56,216 nt of DNA from CAYXVF01 sp964468125. Lineage in GTDB: Bacteria; Myxococcota; XYA12-FULL-58-9; CAYXVF01. A program made the position numbers and the translations under genes. Positions 43,681 to 52,360 of this stretch are shown piece by piece. Below the pieces are notes generated by a model. That model was given only the letters and a program-made list of their open reading frames with translations. It was not told where the DNA came from and searched no databases. Position 1 is the first letter of the stretch, and each line of letters opens with the position of its first letter. The stretch lies in the NCBI GenBank assembly GCA_964468125.1, contig CAYXVF010000031.1:1-56216 (forward strand). The letters are read 5' to 3'.

Positions 43681-43815
43681 CGCTTTCGGCTGAGTCCCCA
43701 CAACAGGGCGATGACTCGATCGCTGATTGCGGCCCCGGCTGTAGCAACCCTCTCCGATGTTGAGCGGGATACCGAAGGCCGACCGCCGAATCTGAGTGGC
43801 CAGTGAACGGTTGAT
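43680..43815 (-). pseudogene. Remnant of a four-helix-bundle (23S rRNA intervening-sequence) protein
   Basis: On the minus strand the stretch NRSLATQIRRSAFGIPLNIG followed by EGCYSRGRN matches the core motif of the four-helix-bundle family encoded in 23S rRNA intervening sequences and elsewhere (LAxQIRRSAxSVPxNIAEG). The helices before it and the rest after GTQPKA are not preserved, and the surrounding sequence is non-coding in character. It is most likely a decayed fragment. Confidence 0.4.
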
Positions 43816-44423
43816 CCGACGGTCTCGGCCTCCGTCACGGATGTCGAACGCAATGAAGTCATCGGCGACCGGATCAACAAGCTTTACGAGAAGAGCCAAT
43901 CGATCATCACCATCGTTGACATCATTTACGACATCTCCAACCGCCTCGTTCTCCTCGCTCTGAACGCGGCGCTCGAAGGATCGCGCGTGGGGGAGCTCGG
44001 AAAGGATTCTCGCTCGTCGCGCAGGAAATGCGACGGCTCGCGGAGAACGTGATCGGCTCGACGAAACAGATCAAGGGGACGATCGAGGACATTCACCGCT
44101 ACATTCAGGCGGCGATCGAGGCGAACTCTCAGGGAACGGCCACGAGTCGGCAGGGGGTGGAAGAGATGGCCAAGCTCGCCGATGCGATCTGCTCGCTCTT
44201 TGCCCTGATCGAACGCACGGCGCAATCCTCGCGGAAGGTCACCGTGGGCACCCAGCAGCAGCTCACGAGCACGCAGCAGATGGTGGCGGCGATGGGCGAG
44301 GTCGCTTCCGTGTCGAGTCAGGGGCTCGCCTCCGCGCAGGAAGTCACGCACGCGGCCCAGGAGTTGGCAGAGCTCTCCGTGCGTCTTCGCGAGCAGATCA
44401 CCGTTTTCAAAGTCGAAGAGTAG
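43807..44423 (+). pseudogene. Frameshifted chemoreceptor signalling-domain fragment
   Basis: The first frame gives VDIIYDISNRLVLLALNAAL followed by EGSRVGELGK, the hairpin region of a methyl-accepting protein. At 44001-44007 (AAAGGAT) one base is missing compared with the expected GKGFSLVAQEMR. The second frame continues perfectly with SLVAQEMRRLAENVIGSTKQ and reaches a stop at 44421-44423. No start codon or N-terminal sensor/HAMP region is present; upstream the frame opens just after a TGA. A sequencing error could explain the base loss but not the missing N terminus. Confidence 0.75.
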
Positions 44424-44440
44424 GGCGGTCCTTGGCTCGG

Positions 44441-44738
44441 TCATGCACCGTCACGGTCGCCGAAGAGCGTTGCTTCGCAGCGAGCGCAATAGTCGAGCAG
44501 ATTCCGATGCGTTCGGGCCTGGCTGCGCAGCCGCGTTTCGAAGGGGGGCTCGGTGACATTCAGAATCTGTGGATAGAGGGCGGCGTCGATCGAGGTCAGC
44601 CGCTCGCCGAAGAAGAACGGGCCGTCGCCGATCCGCTGAGCGAGGGCGTCGATTGAACGCCGAGGCATTGCGCAGGCCCCAGGCGGTGGGAAGCTTCATC
44701 AGCCGCAGCGCGGCCGGCGTCGTCTTCGATGGCTCCAT
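44441..44738 (-). pseudogene. Internally deleted glutathione-S-transferase-like gene
   Basis: GGAGGAAGAC precedes ATG 44738, and the first frame gives MKLPTAWGLRNASAF, typical of the start of Fax/metaxin-like GSTs (PPAxGLPNxSPF). This joins directly, out of frame, to the GST C-terminal end: QRIGDGPFFFGERLTSIDAA and later HRNLLDYCARC, in the frame that ends at 44441. About 150 middle codons are missing, with the junction around 44655-44670. The C-terminal 75 residues could start at ATG 44668, but a functional enzyme is unlikely. Confidence 0.65.
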
Positions 44739-44816
44739 GTCTTCCTCCTACGGCCATGAGTCCGAAGAGCCGTTGATTTCGACAGACGTTGTTTTTTCTT
44801 CCGAGGGGGCCTTCCT

Positions 44817-45821
44817 CTACAACTGCAGAATCCCCATGATTTCGTGGATCTCTCGCATGTGGGCTTCGGCGAGGGCGGAGGCTTTTTCGTTTCCACGCTT
44901 GAGGATGCGGTCGAGCTCCGCCGGATCGGACATCAGCCGCTTCATGTGCTCGGAGATCGGCGCGAGCTTGGCCACTGCGACCTCGGTCATCGCCTTCTTG
45001 AATTCCCCGAACATCTTGCCGCCCCATTCGGCGAGAACCGCGTCGATGTTTTGGTCCGCTAGGGCGGAGTAGATCCGCAGGAGATTGCCCGCCTCCGGGC
45101 GCGATTCGAATCCGTCGGTGGACGCGGGGATCGGCTCCGGATCCGTTTTCGCCTTGCGCACCTTGGTGGCGATCGAGTCCGCGTCGTCCATCATGTTGAT
45201 GCGCGATAGGTCCGATTCGTCCGATTTCGACATCTTCTTGGTGCCGTCGCGCAGGGACATGACCCGCGGCGTAGGGCCGAGGATCTCGGGCTCCGGAAGC
45301 GGGAAGTAGTCGACCCCGAAGCGTTGGTTGAAGGATTGGGCAATGTCGCGGGAGAGCTCGAGGTGCTGTTTCTGGTCTTCACCCACCGGCACGTGAGTGG
45401 CCTTGTAGACCAGAATGTCCGCGGCCATGAGCACGGGATAGGCGTAAAGACCCAGGCTCGCTTGCTCGCGGCGCTTGCCCGCCTTCTCCTTGAATTGGGT
45501 CATGCGATTGAGCCAGCCCATCGGCGTTTGGCAGGAGAGGAGCCAGGCGAGCTCGCTGTGTCCCGACACCGCGCTCTGAATGAAGATGGTGTTGTCGCTC
45601 GGATCGACACCGCCGGCGATGAACGCCGCGGCGATCTCACGGGTGTTCTTGGCGAGCTCCTGGTGGTTCATCGGGACGGTAAAGGCGTGGAGGTCGACCA
45701 CGCAGAAGAGGCACTCGTAGTCCTCCTGCATGCGAGCCCAGTTTCGAATGGCGCCGAGGTAATTCCCCAGGTGGAGGTTTCCGGTGGGCTGTACGCCACT
45801 CAAGATGCGGTGCGTGCTCAT
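44817..45821 (-). CDS. trpS: Tryptophanyl-tRNA synthetase
   Basis: A class I aminoacyl-tRNA synthetase charging tRNA-Trp. The HIGH-type motif appears as PTGNLHLGNYLGAI near the N terminus and the KMSKS loop as DGTKKMSKSDES. In between are VDLHAFTVPM, the tryptophan-pocket region YPVLMAADILVY and VGEDQKQHLELSRD. The length of 334 residues is standard. The ATG at 45821 begins nine residues before the first strand. It is transcribed away from the neighbouring tRNA gene. Confidence 0.97.
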   Translation of the reverse strand: MSTHRILSGVQPTGNLHLGNYLGAIRNWARMQEDYECLFCVVDLHAFTVPMNHQELAKNTREIAAAFIAGGVDPSDNTIFIQSAVSGHSELAWLLSCQTPMGWLNRMTQFKEKAGKRREQASLGLYAYPVLMAADILVYKATHVPVGEDQKQHLELSRDIAQSFNQRFGVDYFPLPEPEILGPTPRVMSLRDGTKKMSKSDESDLSRINMMDDADSIATKVRKAKTDPEPIPASTDGFESRPEAGNLLRIYSALADQNIDAVLAEWGGKMFGEFKKAMTEVAVAKLAPISEHMKRLMSDPAELDRILKRGNEKASALAEAHMREIHEIMGILQL

Positions 45822-45944
45822 GAGGAGTGGGCTTAGCCAGGGGCCTCGGTGGGGTCAACAGTGCGTTGCACGCTCTTGACGCTTTGCCTCGCGTAGGTTA
45901 CTCCAGCCGACCGGGTGTCGTGGAAGCGACCCCTTCCCAAGGTT

Positions 45945-46020
45945 GGGGCCGTAGCTCAGTTGGGAGAGCGCAGCGTTCGCAATGCTGAGGTCGTCGGTTC
46001 GATCCCGATCGGCTCCACCA
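45945..46020 (+). tRNA. tRNA-Ala (anticodon CGC)
   Basis: The 76-base cloverleaf includes an encoded CCA end. The acceptor stem GGGGCCG/CGGCTCC contains the G3:U70 pair, the identity element for alanyl-tRNA synthetase. The D arm is GCTC-AGTTGGGA-GAGC, the anticodon stem CAGCG/TGCTG with loop TTCGCAA (anticodon CGC), and the T arm GTCGG-TTCGATC-CCGAT. It reads GCG codons, as expected in a GC-rich genome. Confidence 0.96.
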
Positions 46021-46096
46021 ATCACATCCCTCATCGAAGCCCTTCCGTCCCTTTCCGCTTTCGTTGTTTCCATCGTCGGGGTAGGACGCGTTGCCC

Positions 46097-46954
46097 ATGG
46101 CCTCGCTCGCCGACATGTCCCTGATCGCTGGGACCTTCGCGAAAGCCGCGTTCACCTCCACGCGGTCCCGAGACTCTGATCCGAGCCTCACTCGACGCCT
46201 CGAGGGGGAGCTGACCGACGTCGTCGTCGACCGGGAGCGGCTGCAGCGCTACTGCGAGGAGTGCGGCTTTACCTACGATGGTTTCCTTCCCGTGACCTAT
46301 CCGCACGCGCTGTGCGCCATGCTGCACGTTGGCCTGGTGAGCTCGCCCGGGTTCCCTTTTCCGGTCTTTGGTGTGGTCCACGTGCGCAACAGCATCGTGC
46401 AGCGGCGCCGCATCGAGCTCGACGAGAAGCTCGCGATCCGTGCCCGCGTGGATGACGCTCGCGCTGTGCGAACCGGCTACGAATACGACATCGTGACCCA
46501 CGTCGAGACCGAGAGCGAACGGGTTTGGTCAGAGGTCACGACGTTCCTCGTGCGGGCGAAGGTGTCCTACGGTAGTCGAGCGCCCACGGGCCCGAGGCTT
46601 CCCGATCCACCTGATGGCCGGGAGGAATGGTTTGTCGATTCGGCGCAGGGCCGACGCTTTGCCCTCGCCAGCTGGGATTTCAACCCGATTCACATCTCGG
46701 GCCTGCTCGCCAAGCTCTTCGGCTTCGGCTCGGCGATTGCGCACGGCATGTGGATGTTGGCGCGCGGTGTCGCGGCTGTCGAGGCGCTCGACGGAGCGGA
46801 CAGCATGGAGCTGCAGGCATTTTTTCGCCGGCCGATGCAGATGCCCGGCCGCGTGAGCTTCGTCCATGCCACTCAGTCGAAGGAGAGCGTCTTCGCGGTA
46901 CTGCGCCCTCGGGACGGCAAACCGCACCTGGTCGCGAGCGCGACGCGAACCTGA
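46097..46954 (+). CDS. MaoC-like double hot-dog acyl dehydratase
   Basis: The 285-residue protein has two hot-dog domains. The C-terminal one carries the hydratase-2 motif ASWDFNPIHISGLLAKLFGF followed by IAHGMWML, in which the Asp and His are the catalytic pair. The N-terminal half (FPFPVFGVVHVRNSIVQRRR) is the degenerate partner. Members hydrate or dehydrate acyl-CoA or acyl-ACP substrates. I take the ATG at 46097; a TTG two codons earlier is also possible. No fatty-acid genes adjoin it, so the substrate is open. Confidence 0.82.
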   Translation: MASLADMSLIAGTFAKAAFTSTRSRDSDPSLTRRLEGELTDVVVDRERLQRYCEECGFTYDGFLPVTYPHALCAMLHVGLVSSPGFPFPVFGVVHVRNSIVQRRRIELDEKLAIRARVDDARAVRTGYEYDIVTHVETESERVWSEVTTFLVRAKVSYGSRAPTGPRLPDPPDGREEWFVDSAQGRRFALASWDFNPIHISGLLAKLFGFGSAIAHGMWMLARGVAAVEALDGADSMELQAFFRRPMQMPGRVSFVHATQSKESVFAVLRPRDGKPHLVASATRT

Positions 46955-47033
46955 ACCGGTGTGGTGGTTTCGACCACGTTGGACCACCTGACGGTGCTTT
47001 GAAGTCTCTCATCGGCCCTGCTACCAACGATCC

Positions 47034-49685
47034 ATGAATGATCCCGATGGGTTGGGTGAACACTGGAGAGCAGTCCGCTCGGGACCCACTCTTCTTTGTT
47101 TGTCTGGGGCGGCAATCGCTTTGCTGCTCGTCGCCTGCAGCGAGGACTTCGTCGCCGTCGCGGTCGGGTCGAGTTTTGGGGAGCCCTGTGACGGCCCGGG
47201 TGCGTGTATCGACCCACTCGTGTGCACGGACAATGTATGTCAACCCGCGGGTGATCGGGACATCGGCGAAGGCTGCCTTGTAGGGGGGGATTGTCGCACT
47301 GGTTTGACCTGCCAGCTCGGGTTCTGCACGGAAGCGGGGACAGGAACCCTAGGAACCCCCTGCACCAGCAGCACGGACTGTGAGTCCGGCTTGCGCTGTG
47401 GCGGAGGAGGCGAAATCTTTCCCACCTGCGTCATGCCCGGCGACCGATACGTCGGCGAGCGGTGCGAGACAGGACTCGATTGCCTGGACGGGCTCGTATG
47501 CAACAGCGCGGCGCAATGCGCCACTGGGTTTTCGCCGCCTTGGGGGCAGAGCTGCACGAGCGACGCCGAATGCGCTCCTGGCGCCGGCGTCGTCTGTACC
47601 GCGCTCGGGCTTTGCGGCGGGCTCGGACCGGACGGTGCACCACTGCTTCCCTGGAGCGGGGCGAGCTGCACGGACCTGGCGGACGGAACCTTCGGAGTCG
47701 AGTTTGAGGTTCCGGATCCATCGAATGACGACTTCTTTCGCCTTCCTTTCCCAAACGATGGACTTCGCAGCGCAGACGGGCTCGACCTGCGCGGGTTTCC
47801 ACGCCCCCCCGCGGACACGCCCGCCGGCGAATACGCCGCAGCGTTGCTCGACGCCGCGGGCGATGACTCGTCCGGTTTTGCCCGCGGATTTGGGCCAGAC
47901 CAGGCGGTCTTCATGCGATTTCGCGCCCCTCCGGTCTTCTGCGGCTTCGGCTGTGGCGAAGAGAACGCGCCGTCGATCGAGGAGGGATGCATGGGGACCG
48001 GTGAGCCGGCGCCCGCGGTTTACGTCGTCGACCTCACCAGAGATGACCAGGGAGACTTCCTTGGGTTCAACACGGGTCTCGCGTTTTTCTGGCGCGCCTC
48101 CACGGTGTCTCAGGCCTACCTCTGCGGCCCCTGGATCGCCGTTCGTCCCGAGTTCAATCCGACCGCGCCGGGCCTGAGCACACGTTGGCTGCCGGGCCAC
48201 ACCTATCTCGTATTCGTGCACAGCCGGGTTCGCGGCTGTGACGGAACGGAACGGGTCGCCTCTGTCGTCGATGCAGAGTTTGCAGCGATGCTCGCGAACG
48301 ACGCCCCCGCCGACTCGGCGCTTGCGTCCCTGTGGCAAGCGCATGCGCCCTTGCGTGAGTGGCTCGCAACGTCACCGACCTACCCCGATGGAGCAGCGGA
48401 GGTGGTGCAAGGCACCGACATTCTCGGTGGCGCGCTCTTCACCGCTCGCGACCCGAGTGAGATGATGTCGGCGGTCAGCGCGAGCGTCGCGACACTGGAC
48501 GCGAACGCGCTCAGCAATGTGGTCGCCTGCGATGGAGCACCGGCGGCTCCGGCGGACTGCACGAACGACCCGAGCTTTCGCGAATTCCGCGGCGAGGTAG
48601 CGCTGCAGAACTTTCAAGCCGCGCCCAACGGGGATGACCCGGGAGGGGCGGTCGACACCGGCTCGGGGCTGGCCACGGTTCGTGGCCCGGTCAGCGCGCG
48701 CTTCGCCCTCTCCATTCCCAACGGAGCGGCGCCGAGCACCGGATGGCCGCTGGTCGTCTACGCCCATGGCACCGGTGGAAACGAGCGCAGCCACCTCTTG
48801 GACGGTACCGCGGCGCTCCTCGCCAACGTCAGCGGTGCGGGGTTTGCGGTCCTCGGCATCGAGCAGGTGGGGCACGGGAGCCGAGGGGAGGAGGGCGTCG
48901 ACCCGGAGCTCGCGGTATTTGACGTGTCCAATCCTCGCGGTACACGCGGGAACTTCCTCCAGTCCGGCGCCGATCAGCTCCAGCTCGCTTTCTCCATCCC
49001 CGCTTTCTCGTCGGCGATCGAGGAGCTGGCTGGTGTGAACTCTCCCTTGCTCGACTCGGCACGCATCTACTTCCTCGGCCACTCCCAGGGCTCGAGTGCG
49101 GTGGCGATGGCCGCGCCGGTACAGGATGTGGTGTCGTCGCTCGTGTTGTCGGGAGGGGGAGGCGTGCTGCTCGACACTCTGAATGACAAGACCTCTCCTT
49201 TCAGTGTCAAGAATGCATTGCGGGCGGCCTATGCGGACCCAGGTCTCGACGACGTATCTTTTCACCCGCTCGTCAACCTGCTGCAGGGCTACTTCTCGGA
49301 CGTGGACCCGGCGAGCTTCGCTCCCTTGCTCGCCCGTGAGCCACTCTCTGGCCGTTCGAGCAAACACGTTCTGCACCTGGTGGGCGTAGGAGACACGTTC
49401 ACACCAAATTCAGCGGGGCTGGCCTTCGCCCGGCGTTTGGGAGGAGTCTACGCCAACAGCGACGGGAGCTCGCTTCCAGCGGCTAGCGAACCGCGAGCCC
49501 AGAGCGGAGACTATCCGCTCAGTCGCACCGAGGCGATGCGAACGGTGGTGACGTCGATCCACGTTCCAGCGAGCGGTCGCGACGGTCACTTTGTCCTGTT
49601 CGAGGACGGTGCGAAGGCGAGTGAACGCGCAGCCCGCTTTCTCGTGTCCGATGCAATTGATGGCGAACCCAGTGTCATCGAGTGA
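47034..49685 (+). CDS. Cys-repeat lipoprotein with alpha/beta-hydrolase domain
   Basis: The 883-residue protein has a signal segment ending in LLLVACSED, so it is a lipoprotein. Five Cys-rich repeats of the form C-x4-DC-x2-GL-x-C follow (about residues 48-200: GEGCLVGGDCRTGLTCQ, GTPCTSSTDCESGLRCG, GERCETGLDCLDGLVCN). The C-terminal half is an alpha/beta-hydrolase fold with an oxyanion strand VVYAHGTGGNERSHLL and the nucleophile elbow FLGHSQGSS (Ser684). The late GRDGHFVLF supplies a plausible catalytic His. It is probably a surface esterase/lipase or a scaffold. The last 26 bases overlap the next gene. Confidence 0.8.
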   Translation: MNDPDGLGEHWRAVRSGPTLLCLSGAAIALLLVACSEDFVAVAVGSSFGEPCDGPGACIDPLVCTDNVCQPAGDRDIGEGCLVGGDCRTGLTCQLGFCTEAGTGTLGTPCTSSTDCESGLRCGGGGEIFPTCVMPGDRYVGERCETGLDCLDGLVCNSAAQCATGFSPPWGQSCTSDAECAPGAGVVCTALGLCGGLGPDGAPLLPWSGASCTDLADGTFGVEFEVPDPSNDDFFRLPFPNDGLRSADGLDLRGFPRPPADTPAGEYAAALLDAAGDDSSGFARGFGPDQAVFMRFRAPPVFCGFGCGEENAPSIEEGCMGTGEPAPAVYVVDLTRDDQGDFLGFNTGLAFFWRASTVSQAYLCGPWIAVRPEFNPTAPGLSTRWLPGHTYLVFVHSRVRGCDGTERVASVVDAEFAAMLANDAPADSALASLWQAHAPLREWLATSPTYPDGAAEVVQGTDILGGALFTARDPSEMMSAVSASVATLDANALSNVVACDGAPAAPADCTNDPSFREFRGEVALQNFQAAPNGDDPGGAVDTGSGLATVRGPVSARFALSIPNGAAPSTGWPLVVYAHGTGGNERSHLLDGTAALLANVSGAGFAVLGIEQVGHGSRGEEGVDPELAVFDVSNPRGTRGNFLQSGADQLQLAFSIPAFSSAIEELAGVNSPLLDSARIYFLGHSQGSSAVAMAAPVQDVVSSLVLSGGGGVLLDTLNDKTSPFSVKNALRAAYADPGLDDVSFHPLVNLLQGYFSDVDPASFAPLLAREPLSGRSSKHVLHLVGVGDTFTPNSAGLAFARRLGGVYANSDGSSLPAASEPRAQSGDYPLSRTEAMRTVVTSIHVPASGRDGHFVLFEDGAKASERAARFLVSDAIDGEPSVIE

Positions 49686-50862
49686 GCTCGTCGAGCCCCG
49701 GGTGGGCGCCCTGCAAATCTCGCGTCGTGGTCTGAAGCGGATCGAGAGTGGCCATCCCTGGGTGTTCAAGAGCGACGTCGACGGGGAGCCGGGCGTCGAT
49801 GCGGGTGTCGTGGATGTGTTGGGTCCGGACGGCAAGGTGCTGGGAGCCGGGCTCTTTTCACCGAAATCGAACATCGCCCTGCGCATGCTGAAGCGAGGCC
49901 CAAAGCCATTCTGTGCTGAGGAGCTTCGTCGTCGTCTTCGCGGCGCAGATGAACGGCGGCGTTGGCTAGGACGCGACTGCTATCGGCTGGTCCACGGCGA
50001 AGCAGATTTTCTGCCGGGCATCTTCATCGACCGGTATCAAGACGTGCTGACGCTTCAGACCACCTGTGCCGGGGCGGACCGGTTGGAAGGTACACTCGTT
50101 GCGACCCTCGTCGAGTGCTTCGAGCCTCGCGCGCTCGTGCTCCGAAACAACGCCGCGGTGCGAGCCCGCGAAGGGCTCGTGCAGGAGATCAGAGTCGTTC
50201 ACGGCGAAGCGCCGGTGCATGCCAGCTTGCGCGAAGGTGAGCTCGAATATGAGATCGACGTGCTCGGGGAGCAGAAGACAGGTGCGTTTTTGGATCAGGT
50301 GGACAACCATGTGCGCGCTCGCGACTTCGCGCGGGGACGCGGCTTCGATGGCTTCACCTATCACGGGGGCTTCGCTCTGCAGCTGGCTGCGGGCGGCTGC
50401 GAGACGGTGATCGCCTGCGATCAGTCGGCCTCGGCGCTCGAGGTCGTAGGTGCGCGTGCCGCGGCCCACCCGGCATCCCGGCGGAGCGTGACCACCGTCG
50501 AGGCGGACGTGATGGAGCTGTTGCCGGACTACGCTGAACGCGGGGAGCGCTTTGACACGATGGTGGTGGATCCCCCGGCATTTGCAAGTACCCGTGCTAC
50601 CTTGCCTCGGGCACTTCGTGCCTACGAGGAGCTCAACACGGCGGCCATTCGATGCCTGAGCCCCGGCGGGATCCTGATTTCCTGCTCCTGCTCCGGGCAA
50701 GTCAGTGGCGACGACTTCGATCAGATGTTGACGCGCGCGAGCCGAAACGCCGGTCGTCGAGCCCTCATTCTGGAACGACGTGGCACAGGGCTCGACCATC
50801 CCGTTCTCGCCGGCATTCCGGAGACTGAGTACCTCAAGTGCCGGATCCTCCAAATCGTCTGA
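49660..50862 (+). CDS. RlmI-like class I rRNA cytosine methyltransferase
   Basis: The 400-residue protein has an N-terminal PUA domain (ISRRGLKRIESGHPWVFKSD) and a C-terminal SAM-dependent methyltransferase domain. Motifs are the SAM strand GFDGFTYHGGFALQLAAGG followed by IACDQSASALEV, and MVVDPPAFAST, the catalytic D-P-P-x-F of the RlmI/RlmK family. The cysteine pair in LISCSCSGQVSGDDF is typical. It likely makes m5C in 23S rRNA; the exact position is not readable. The start at 49660 lies within the end of the upstream gene, and a GTG at 49672 is the alternative. Confidence 0.85.
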   Translation: MANPVSSSELVEPRVGALQISRRGLKRIESGHPWVFKSDVDGEPGVDAGVVDVLGPDGKVLGAGLFSPKSNIALRMLKRGPKPFCAEELRRRLRGADERRRWLGRDCYRLVHGEADFLPGIFIDRYQDVLTLQTTCAGADRLEGTLVATLVECFEPRALVLRNNAAVRAREGLVQEIRVVHGEAPVHASLREGELEYEIDVLGEQKTGAFLDQVDNHVRARDFARGRGFDGFTYHGGFALQLAAGGCETVIACDQSASALEVVGARAAAHPASRRSVTTVEADVMELLPDYAERGERFDTMVVDPPAFASTRATLPRALRAYEELNTAAIRCLSPGGILISCSCSGQVSGDDFDQMLTRASRNAGRRALILERRGTGLDHPVLAGIPETEYLKCRILQIV

Positions 50863-50871
50863 TCCCCCTGG

Positions 50872-51678
50872 CTAATGGACCACCTTGCCCCCATCGATTA
50901 CCAAAGTCTGGCCGGTGATGAAGCTCGACTGCGGTGAGGCAAAAAAAACGATGGCTCGCGCGACTTCTTCCGGATCACCCCACCGGTTCATGGGCGCCTC
51001 TTCGCGCAGCGCTTGCTGTTGTTCCGGTGTGTTCTTGTCGAACCAGGATGTTCGAATGTTCCCTGGGGCGACGGCGTTCGCACGAATGTTGTAGCGCGCG
51101 TAGTTCACCGATGTGTCGCGCATGAGGCCGAGAAGTGCCGCCTTGGCTTCCGTGTAAGGGGTCGCGTGATGGCCGGCGAGAGCGGGAGTAGAGGAGATGA
51201 ACACGATCGAGCCCTGCCGTTGTTCCATCATGCGCGGAAGGGCCGCGCGCGTACAGTAGCGCGCGCCTTCGACGTCGATCGCGTAGACTCGGCGGTAGTG
51301 CTCGGCGAGGGTGTCGAGCGGGACCTCGTGAAGCGGTGTATTCCAGAGCTCGTCGATCACGGGCAGTCCGGCGTTGTTCACCAGGACCTCGAGTGTCCCT
51401 CCACCCCAGTCCGCTGCGGCGGCGACCGCGTCTTGCACCGCGCGCGCATCGGTAACGTCGAGAGCCAGGCCGAGGACGTCTCCCGCGGTGTCGGCAGCGA
51501 TTTCGGCCGCGGCTGCCTCGGCGCGTTCTCGGTCGCGGCTCGTGAGCACCACCTGCGCTCCCCGTCGCGAGAGCTCGAGGGCCGTCGCATGTCCGATGCC
51601 TTGCGACGCGCCGGTCACCAGGCAGGTCTGACCTTCGAGTCCTTCCAGCCCCCGAGCCGCAGATTCCGGTCGTTCCAT
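50872..51678 (-). CDS. SDR-family NAD(P)-dependent oxidoreductase
   Basis: The 268-residue protein is a classical short-chain dehydrogenase/reductase. The cofactor motif TGASQGIG is at 22-29, NNAG at 101-104, and the catalytic set is Ser162, Tyr175 and Lys179 (ATPYTEAKA). The C-terminal GDPEEVARAIVFFASPQSSF and TGQTLVIDGG are standard. Its ATG shares one base with the folE stop (TGATG), so it may act on a pteridine. However, the R in the TGxxxRxG motif of known pteridine reductases is absent, so the substrate stays open. Confidence 0.85.
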   Translation of the reverse strand: MERPESAARGLEGLEGQTCLVTGASQGIGHATALELSRRGAQVVLTSRDRERAEAAAAEIAADTAGDVLGLALDVTDARAVQDAVAAAADWGGGTLEVLVNNAGLPVIDELWNTPLHEVPLDTLAEHYRRVYAIDVEGARYCTRAALPRMMEQRQGSIVFISSTPALAGHHATPYTEAKAALLGLMRDTSVNYARYNIRANAVAPGNIRTSWFDKNTPEQQQALREEAPMNRWGDPEEVARAIVFFASPQSSFITGQTLVIDGGKVVH

Positions 51679-52247
51679 CAGTCCGTACCCTGAATGGCAG
51701 CAAAGATGAGCGCCTCGAGCCGCTTGGCCTCGACTGCGTCGCCGGCGCTCGCCACCGTAATCGCGCGCGCTTCGTGCGAGCGTGGGTGGGGCACGTTGTG
51801 ACACGGATGCGTGCCCTCGATCGCTGCGACCGCTGCCTTGGCGTCGAGTCGTTCGTAGAGCGCACGCGCGATGTCCTTCGTCGCCTGCTCCTGGAGGACG
51901 AGGCGAGCGGTCGCGCGCTCGACGAGAGTCGCGAGGCTGCCGAAACCGATGATCGAGCGCTTCGGCGTAAATGCGACGTGCGCCTTGCCGAAGGAAACCG
52001 TGAGGTGGTGCGGGCAGACCATGTGCACCCCCATGTCGAGCATGCTCACCGGGTCTTCGCTGTCCGCAGGGATCGGGTCTCCGAGGGCGTCCGCTAGGGG
52101 GACCCCGACGCCGGCGAGGAGAGTCTCGTCCCACAGCTCGGCGGCACGGGCAGGGGTCCCGAGTGCTTCGCCGGATTCCTCGTAGCCTGCGGCTTCGAGC
52201 AGTTGGGCAAAAGCTGCCGTCAGGGCCTCGCGTCTGTTCACGCTCAT
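51678..52247 (-). CDS. folE: Divergent GTP cyclohydrolase I
   Basis: FolE converts GTP to dihydroneopterin triphosphate, the entry to folate and other pteridines. The 189-residue sequence keeps the zinc ligands Cys78 and His81 in HMVCPHHLTVSFGKAHVAF and Cys149 in EGTHPCHNV, and the adjacent His80. The usual RPQxQE motif is altered to RLVLQEQ, so it is a distant member. The start at 52247 follows GGAGG by 7 bases. It is coupled to an SDR gene downstream and divergent from gshA. Confidence 0.85.
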   Translation of the reverse strand: MSVNRREALTAAFAQLLEAAGYEESGEALGTPARAAELWDETLLAGVGVPLADALGDPIPADSEDPVSMLDMGVHMVCPHHLTVSFGKAHVAFTPKRSIIGFGSLATLVERATARLVLQEQATKDIARALYERLDAKAAVAAIEGTHPCHNVPHPRSHEARAITVASAGDAVEAKRLEALIFAAIQGTD

Positions 52248-52360
52248 GTCAGGACCTCCAAAACCCACGATAACGTGGCGAAGCCGCCGTGCAAATCGCA
52301 CTTTACGACGGGCACGATCATCCATTAAGGGACGGCACCCAATGCCTCTGGAGAGCCTAG

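Noticed and set aside
43045..43899. 284-codon open frame on the minus strand as an intact gene
   Set aside because: Only a short stretch (about 43680-43815) resembles a known family; the rest overlaps the DcrB-like gene and is not protein-like.
51679..52134. N-terminal extension of the SDR gene through folE
   Set aside because: The extension is folE in another frame; the SDR fold begins about 15 residues after the ATG at 51678.
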